From: Oasisia sp. SBJ-2009
Lineage: Eukaryota > Annelida > Polychaeta > Sabellida > Siboglinidae
Length of the DNA: 64,000 bases
Direction: 5' to 3'
Assembly: GCA_964017155.1 (NCBI GenBank)
Contig: OZ024863.1
Span: forward strand, 38,866,038-38,930,037
Below, in pieces: positions 57,928 to 64,000 of the stretch. The position numbers and the translations under genes are program-made. Position 1 is the first letter of the stretch. Every line of letters begins with the position of its first letter. Below the pieces are notes generated by a model. It did not search any database. It worked only from the letters and a program-made list of their open reading frames with translations, and was not told the DNA's origin.

Positions 57928-58583
57928 ATGGAGGGTAATGTTCCGATAGAGTCACCCACGATTGCTGGCGCCTGCTCTCGAGCCTCCACAACATTGATGT
58001 GTATTTCTGCTGGCAGCTTTGTCGTTCTGGTCAACTCCTCGAAGCAGCTGTCGACGTCAGACGAGACCATCGCGGCGGGTGTGAGGCGCGATAACGCATC
58101 CGCGTTCGCGTTGTGTTTCACCGAGCGATACTTGATCTCAAAGTTGAACGGGGCCAGCGCTACAGGCCATCTTTGCTCAACTGCTGGCAACTTCGACGAT
58201 CTCATCAGACATGTCAACGGGTTGTTGTCGATGTACAAAATGAACACGCCACCCAAGAGATAATTGCGAATCTTGTCACACACTGCCCAATTCAAAGCCA
58301 AAAGTTCTAGCTTTTTAGATGAGTAGTTGCTCTTGTTCTTTTCCGACTTGTGTAGGCCACGGCTCGCATATGCTATGATTCGTGTCTTGCCGTCTTGGAT
58401 CTGACTAAGCACACCTCCTAGTCCAAGTGCCGATGCATCCGTTTCCATGATAAACGGTTGGCTGTAGTCGGCAAATCCGAGGACTGGAGCATTCGTCAAC
58501 TCCAGTTTTATCGCAGAGTAGGCTTCTTCACATTTCTCATTCCATCTGCTTGCTAGTTGGAATGAAGCACTCGATCTACGCTC
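57885..58583 (-). pseudogene. Gypsy 2 RNase H and connection
   Basis: Same frame as RT after the TGA. Has PFIMETDASALGLGGVLSQ (first Asp, TDAS), KNKSNYSSKKLELLALNWA (catalytic Glu region), LYIDNNPLTCL and NADALSRL, typical of Ty3/Gypsy RNase H. The frame breaks near 57920. Confidence 0.9.
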
Positions 58584-59360
58584 TCATTTGATGTCACGAC
58601 AGCACGTGGTGATTAAAGCGTTCAGTGGGCTCGCGATAGCGGTAAATCGCGGCACGTAGCGGCGGTAGTAGGAAGCAAACCCCATGAAGGATCGTAGTTG
58701 CTTCAGGATTTCAGATTTTGGCGAACGTTCTACAGCTGCGACTTTCTCTGGATAAGTCGCAATCCCTGCAGCCGACACGCGATGTCTGAGGTATTGTACT
58801 TCAGTCTGACAGAACGCGCATTTCTTCAGTTCCAGTTTCCGCCCGTATTCTGTCATTCGCGTGAACACTGTGTCCAGTCTTTGGAGCTGTTCAGCGATAG
58901 TGGAGGAGAAAACGAGGACATCATCAAGGTAGCAGAGCAACATACTGAACATTTCCTCGCGGAAAGCTGTCTGCATGAGTCGCTGGAAGGTGGCGGGTGC
59001 GTTACACAGTCCGAATGCCATTCGTCGGTGTTCGTACAGGCCAAATGGCGTGGTGAAGGCAGTCTTGTGTTGGTCGTCCGGGTGCATCGGTACCTGTGTG
59101 TAGGCCGATTGCAAATCCAGTGTGCTGAACCACCGGGCACCTGCCAACGCATCCATCGACTCGTCAATCCGTGGCAGTGGATACGCATCCTTCACGGTCT
59201 TCGCGTTCAGCGCACGGAAGTCGCAACACATGCGCAAGGCCCCAGATCGTTTCTTCACGAGCACAACAGCACTGGCAAAGTCACTCTTGCCTGCACCCGT
59301 CCGCACAAAACTCTGAAGATGATCTTTGACTTCACCCAACTGTGTTGGCGGGACCCGTCT
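58584..59360 (-). pseudogene. Gypsy 2 reverse transcriptase
   Basis: In frame with the protease after one stop: RRVPPTQLGEVKDHLQ, SDFASAVVLVKKRSGALRMC, CDFRALNAKTVKDAYPLPRI, FSTLDLQSAYTQVPMHPDD (motif A), FGLCNAPATFQRLM (motif B), LCYLDDVLVFSS (YLDD catalytic) and LRSFMGFASYYRRYVP. All core motifs are intact. A TGA at 58584-58586 then interrupts the same frame before RNase H. Confidence 0.92.
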
Positions 59361-60317
59361 TTACTGTATGGTGACGGGGATGTCTTCTGTTGTCCGGATT
59401 GGTTGCACGGCACTGGTGCATCCCAGGTCGTCGTCTGTCTGTGCAAACTCGACACGGTGTCGGTTAAACAAAGCCCTTACTTCACTTCGCTCATCGTCTG
59501 TGCCGGTGAAATGCGACAGATCGATCAGATTTTCATCTGTTTCACCAGACGATTCCTTCGAGGACGACTGTTGCGGTACCACACCAACGACAATCTCGTT
59601 CACGCTCACTTCAACACGAACTCCACCAGCCGGGAGGACATCCGCTGGCTTTAACACTCCCAATCGCGTTCGCGGTCTCAACCAGTAATCGTCCTCAGTT
59701 GAATTAACAACTGCCACCATGAACGAGTGGTCGCACACGACAGCGTTCGTAGCGAGAAGCGGTCCACATCCGGTGGTGAGTGGCTCGAATGCGGCGGTTT
59801 GTCCAATTCGCCCTCCAACTGCTTGTACGAATACAGTTGACCTGGCAGGTACGCACACAGCTTGTCTGTCTGCCACTCGAGCGAATCGGAACTTGTCTGC
59901 AACAGTTACCTTTTCCAAACATCTAGCAAATTCCGGGACGTGTGACAACACGTTCATCCCAAGTAATCCAGGAAGTTTATGTCCTGCGTCGCGCACAACA
60001 AGTATTGCCCTATCTTCGACTGTCACACTTGCGACGCACACCGTGGTCTCGAAGTACCCAACGTATGGTATCTCTAATCCGTCCACCGCCCGTATGCTTA
60101 ACCAGTTGCGCGCAGAATGTAACAGATGTCTTTGAGGCTGCAGTATCGCATGATAGAACAACTCTGTCACAAACGAGACTTGGCTGCCGGTGTCTAACAG
60201 ACAGCCCACTGGCCGTCCAGCCACAGTCACTTCCGCTACGGGAACCCCGCCTACCATCTGGTCATAGGACGCGGTCGTCAGGATGCCCCGTTCCTCCACC
60301 CCTGGGCCATTTATCAT
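59361..60317 (-). pseudogene. Gypsy 2 protease region
   Basis: Contains VGCLLDTGSQVSFVTELFYH, the aspartyl protease active site (DTGS), and LPGLLGMNVLSHV, the G-[LM]-[DN] flap-side motif; the C-terminal part leads to QPIRTTEDIPVTIQ just before RT. A single TAA at 59361-59363 separates it from the RT in the same frame. Confidence 0.88.
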
Positions 60318-60337
60318 GGTGGAGGAAACTAGTTTAA

Positions 60338-60624
60338 CCTAGCCATTAGGCAGTGGCGTCTGATGTGTCCCTTCTGGTGGCACTGGTAACACTCCAGGTC
60401 GCCGTACCGCCGGCGGAAGGTCGTTGCGGCGTGGCAGACACATTTGATGGCGCTCCAGCACACATCGCCATCAGCTCTCTCTGCTGTGCCAGCACTTGTG
60501 TCAGCAGCTTCTTGTTTTCGGCGATTTCGCCCCGTAGTTTGGTGAACTGCCGCTGCGTATATGTGGGTTCGGCGCGCGCCTCACTCACTTGCGCCTTCAC
60601 CCTGCTTGTTGTCGCACCATCCAC
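60338..60624 (-). pseudogene. Gypsy 2 gag, coiled coil and zinc knuckle
   Basis: The frame from 60624 reads RQFTKLRGEIAENKKLLTQV, likely coiled coil. In the adjacent frame near 60345-60410 is YGDLECYQCHQKGHIRRHCL, a perfect CCHC knuckle (C-x2-C-x4-H-x4-C), so one frameshift separates the two. Nucleocapsid role: binding element RNA. Confidence 0.8.
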
Positions 60625-60629
60625 CTCGT

Positions 60630-61162
60630 CGAACCACCTTAATATAAGGCGACTTTCCTTAGAGCCAGGAAACTGACGGCCACATCTTCCTCAATCCGCC
60701 TCTTCATGTCCCACCGGAGGTGTACATCCCGACGAACTGGTCGCGCAGCATCACGTCGCGTTCCGCTGAACTCTTTGGTTCCAGTCGCTGTAGACGGTCA
60801 GCGAGGTCGATTAAGCCGTGTGAATACGACGTAATCAGCTCGCCGGGTAACTGCTTCCGGTCGAAGAACCGACGGAACAGCTGGTTGGCGGTTTCCTTAT
60901 CGCCAAACACATCCTCTAATGCCATCAGCATACTGTCGGCATCCTTTTTCACCGCGCTGGGCCGACAGCGGACCTCCAGTCGGGCTGCACCATCGAGGTA
61001 GCTGAGCAGGAAGTTGGCCGCTGCTTCGCCGCTCAACTTCTGGGCAAGAATGCACGAGCGTGCTTCTTCCGCCCAGTTGGAGAGCAGCGGATCCTCCGTG
61101 CCAGAGAAGCGACGCAGCTCCGAAAGATGAAAAGAAAAATAGAGAGAGAAGATAAAATTCAA
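60630..61162 (-). pseudogene. Gypsy 2 gag, capsid-like part
   Basis: Frame 61162-60704 has FSGTEDPLLSNWAEEARSCI, NFLLSYLDGAARLEVRCRP, LEDVFGDKETANQLFRRFFD and LITSYSHGLIDLADRLQ, the helical retrotransposon gag pattern with a major-homology-like E-x-S/T-x-x-Y. It breaks at 60704; a following frame (60624-60346) has a K/Q/E-rich coiled-coil-like stretch. Confidence 0.8.
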
Positions 61163-61344
61163 ATTATTTATCTGAGTGCCTTATCCCATTTCCGGGCCCT
61201 AAGACAGCGCGCTAGAAGCCGGGGTAAAACAGATAAGCAGGAAGTGTCGCAGCGGTTAACGCTAACATGCAATGCCTGTAATTATAATCAAAATCGCTAA
61301 TCAGTGACTGGGCTTAATGCCATACGCATACAAGTCACAGGTTC

Positions 61345-61459
<115 letters not shown>

Positions 61460-61559
61460 GAATATATATATATATTCCATGTCTTTTTCACAATGTTTGT
61501 AGGCCACTATAGCATGGCGATTTAGAAATGCTGCTTGTGAACAACATATATCGTTTTGA

Positions 61560-61835
61560 ATACAAGTCAACACGGCGTTTTGGAGATATATCAAATTGGA
61601 TTGTCGCCGGTTTGGATTTGTCGCCGTTTTGGCGTGTCGCCGTTTTGGGTACAACCAAAACGGCGACATACCAAAACGGCGGGTATCCCCGCTGTTTTGG
61701 TTGTCGCCGTTTTGGATGTATCGCCGTTTTGGTTGTCGCCGTTTTGGATGTGTCGCCGTTTTGGATGTGTCGCCGTTTTGGATGTGTCGCCTTTTTGATT
61801 GTTGCCGTTTTGGATTTGTCGCCGTTTTGACCGGT
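61560..61835. repeat. Right array of TGTCGCCGTTTTGG motif
   Basis: About thirteen units, mostly TTGTCGCCGTTTTGGAT, the reverse complement of the left array; a short central part (about 61650-61685) is itself inverted (ACCAAAACGGCGACATACC). Confidence 0.95.
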
Positions 61836-62271
61836 GAGGCCTTTCAGAAGCGTAAAACGGCGGTTCGTGTACCTGCGTATCCGTACCAATACTGCGACCG
61901 GAACTTCAAGACATGAACTGACTCGGACCGGAACTCATTTCCGAGAAGGAATTTCATGACACTATGGTCATCATCGGCCACGATGGACGAACATTATTAT
62001 ATGCATCATGAAGTGAAATGGTATTATCATTGTTTTATTATATTAGAAATAATAATGAGAACAAATTAAATGCACGCTAGAAGTAAAATGGCAACCGGAA
62101 GTCATATGATGAGAATAAATTGCGGTTCGTTGTGCCATGCTGTCTTTCGTGACCGTGACGTCATAATTGTTTTTTATTGTCGAAATCCAAATTTTAAAAC
62201 GCTGAGTGTAAAAGTAATTTTACATTATTTGCTATTTATTTATCTTTGTCATATTACTGCATGACAGCTGC
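61836..62271. other. Non-coding stretch
   Basis: No gene recognised; a short direct repeat ACCGGAACT.. occurs near 61898 and 61927. Confidence 0.5.
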
Positions 62272-63650
62272 CTGCATGAATTGATGGCATCCCACCAGAA
62301 GTTTGGGGAAATGGAGGACTAGCACTCGATATCAAATTCCACGAATTCTTCGTCTGCTGCTGGGAGCAGAGAAAACTCCCACAAGATCTCCGTGACGCAT
62401 TCATCATCACCCTATACAAGAACAAAGGGGAACAGTCTGACTGCTCCAATTAACGCGGGATATCCCTTCTCGCCATCGCCGGCAAAATCTTAGCAAGAGT
62501 ATTACTGAACAGGCTTGTATCTACTATTGCAGAAAAACATATCCCAGAGAGCCAATATGGGTTTAGGACCAATCGACGAACCAGCGGCACGGTGTTTGCA
62601 CTGAGAATGATTCAAGAGAAGTGCCGGGAGCAAAACAAAGGAGTGTTCGTCACCTTTGTAGTCTTAACAAAAGCGTTTGGCACCGTGAGCAGAAAAGGAC
62701 TGACAAATTCTTGGCGACCTAGAGGCTATCAACTAAAGTTCCTAGGCCCTTCAAAATCACAAATGGCGTGAAACAGGGCTCCAACGGTTTTCACGCTATT
62801 CTTTAGCATGATGCTCCAACATATCACAGAAGATCTTGATGACGAGGATGGTGTTTACATTCGTTTTCGTATAGATGGCAGCCTGTTCAACGTGAGCCGA
62901 CACAAAGGCCAACGAGAAACTGACCATGGAGCTCCTGTTCGCTGATGATGCTGCCCCTGTTGGCCATACTGACTCGACCATGATGCAATAACATCATGCT
63001 TCGCAGGAGCCGCTCAGTTCTTCGGACTTGAAGATCGTCTGAATAAGACTGAAGTTCTCCATCAGCCCGCGCCACAAGAAGAGTACCACCTACCAGATAT
63101 ATCCATCGAACAGCCAGAACTGAAAGCAGTCCACCAGTTCAGCTACTTAGGATGCGTTATCACATTTTATTCCCAAAATATATTTAAAAAAAATGGACAA
63201 TAGACTGGCCAAGGTAAACAGCGCCTTTGGTAGATTAACAAACGTGTCTGGAACAATAAAAATCTACAGAAAGACACGAAGATCAATGTCTACAAAGCTG
63301 TTGTGCTGACCACTCTCCTGTATGGTGCTGAGTCCTGGGTCATCTATCGTCGCCACCTCCGTCTCATCGAGCATTACCATCAGCGCTGCATACGTACCCT
63401 CCTTAACATCCATTGGAGTGACTTCGTCACCGACACCGAGATCCTTGAAATGGCTAAGTTTACGAGCATTGAAGCCATGCCCCTGAAAACGCAGCATCGC
63501 TGGACAGGACGTGTCTCTGGGATGGAAGACCATCGCCTATCAAAGATCACGATATATGATAAACTAGCCACTGGCCATCGTGGCAGAGGGACACCTCGGC
63601 CTCGGAAGAGATACAGAGCCACACGCATGAAATATTGCTATAATTTCAAC
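62272..63650 (+). pseudogene. Decayed LINE reverse transcriptase
   Basis: Fragments in several frames, in RT order: GIPPEVWGNGGLALDIKFHE; RGISLLAIAGKILARVLLNR; IPESQYGFRTNRRTSGTVFA; a degraded motif A (FVVLTKAFGTVSR, where the usual Asp is lost); NGVKQGS near 62763; ELLFADDAAP near 62930; and 63303-63640 with TTLLYGAESWVIYRRHLRLI and RWTGRVSGMEDHRLSK. Related to the intact copy at 39442-41535 but with many frameshifts, stops and deletions. Confidence 0.85.
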
Positions 63651-64000
63651 AGACCTACCTACCTGTCAATTGAATGCAGGCTCGTTCTCGTGTTGTGATC
63701 GAACACCAGTAGCTGAGTAGGCAGTACGTTTCTTCCCGAATAGACGGCGCTTCGCCCATAATCTCCTCGATCGTTCGCTGAGGATACTGTAAACCAATGT
63801 TGACGTCATTTCCGCGCGAGCAGTCACGTGGGATATGTTACCGTCCTTTAAATGGCGAACGCGCAAAACATTTTCTGCATACGTAAACTCAGGTCTAAAC
63901 GACACGACCAACCCATACAATAATTCATTTATCGTGGATTACTTTCCAAAAGTGTAAACAGTTTGTCACAAGGTGGGCCATTGCATCCATAAGAATTAAT
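63651..64000. other. CpG-containing stretch with CRE- and E-box-like words
   Basis: No gene recognised. TTGACGTCAT near 63801 and TCACGTG near 63824 lie in CpG-richer sequence, compatible with a promoter for a gene outside the window, but this is weak evidence. Confidence 0.25.

Larger units (their letters stand above)
56520..61162 (-). mobile_element. Gypsy element 2 internal region (gag-PR-RT-RH-INT), no LTRs found
   Basis: Domains follow the Ty3/Gypsy order from 61162 down to about 56530. I could not find LTRs on either side; the 3' side ends in an A-run plus TA microsatellite (56498-56525), the 5' side in AT-rich sequence near 61165. GC-rich compared with its surroundings. Several stops and frameshifts, so inactive. 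Confidence 0.85.

Overview
The window is eukaryotic, most likely from a marine lophotrochozoan invertebrate (a mollusc is my best guess; the species cannot be named). Reasons: a host gene with many short exons and clean GT..AG junctions, low gene density, very abundant (TA)n and (CA)n microsatellites, tRNA-derived SINEs, and a mix of CR1/L2-like and other LINEs, Ty3/Gypsy, tyrosine-recombinase, MULE and pogo-type elements that is usual in such genomes.

One convincing host gene is present. On the minus strand, from 30604 down to 15445, fourteen exons join in frame to a predicted 873-aa single-pass class I cytokine receptor of the gp130/Domeless type: signal peptide, Ig-like N-terminal domain, four FN3 domains (the first ending in a WSxWS-like YGLWSEP), one transmembrane helix, a short juxtamembrane exon with a box1-like W-W..I-x-V-P segment, and an acidic tail with four GY[A/S]K tyrosine motifs, three of them in ~33-residue tandem modules. 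Its introns hold SINEs, LINE scraps, a broken MULE transposase and minisatellites.

Layout. 1-3.5 kb: non-coding with small foldback elements. 3.6-5.9 kb: decayed tyrosine-recombinase retroelement with a 190-bp direct repeat. 7.07-10.5 kb: four tandem copies of a purine-rich cassette with splice-like borders. 11.3-14.1 kb: CR1/L2-like LINE (minus) next to a second RT scrap. 15.0-30.7 kb: SINE and the receptor gene. 30.95-31.6 kb: 31-bp minisatellite. 31.6-41.7 kb: ~10.1-kb inverted-repeat structure with nested younger insertions, including an intact LINE ORF flanked by an 11-bp duplication. 42.2-42.6 kb: broken exon-like ORF. 44.55-44.93 kb: foldback repeat. 46.2-54.7 kb: 5' part of a Gypsy element (LTR, PBS, gag, protease) split by a 7.0-kb insert of unknown type, which itself carries a pogo-like element. 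54.7-55.6 kb: 78-bp minisatellite. 55.7-61.85 kb: inverted arrays of an AAAACGGCGACA motif enclosing a second, decayed Gypsy gag-pol on the minus strand. 62.3-63.65 kb: decayed LINE RT. The rest is anonymous AT-rich sequence.

Apart from the receptor, the window is a layered record of transposition. Nested insertions with visible target duplications (39.44 kb in the right arm; 46.43 kb in gag; TA-flanked elements at 35.6 and 47.0 kb) give their relative order.
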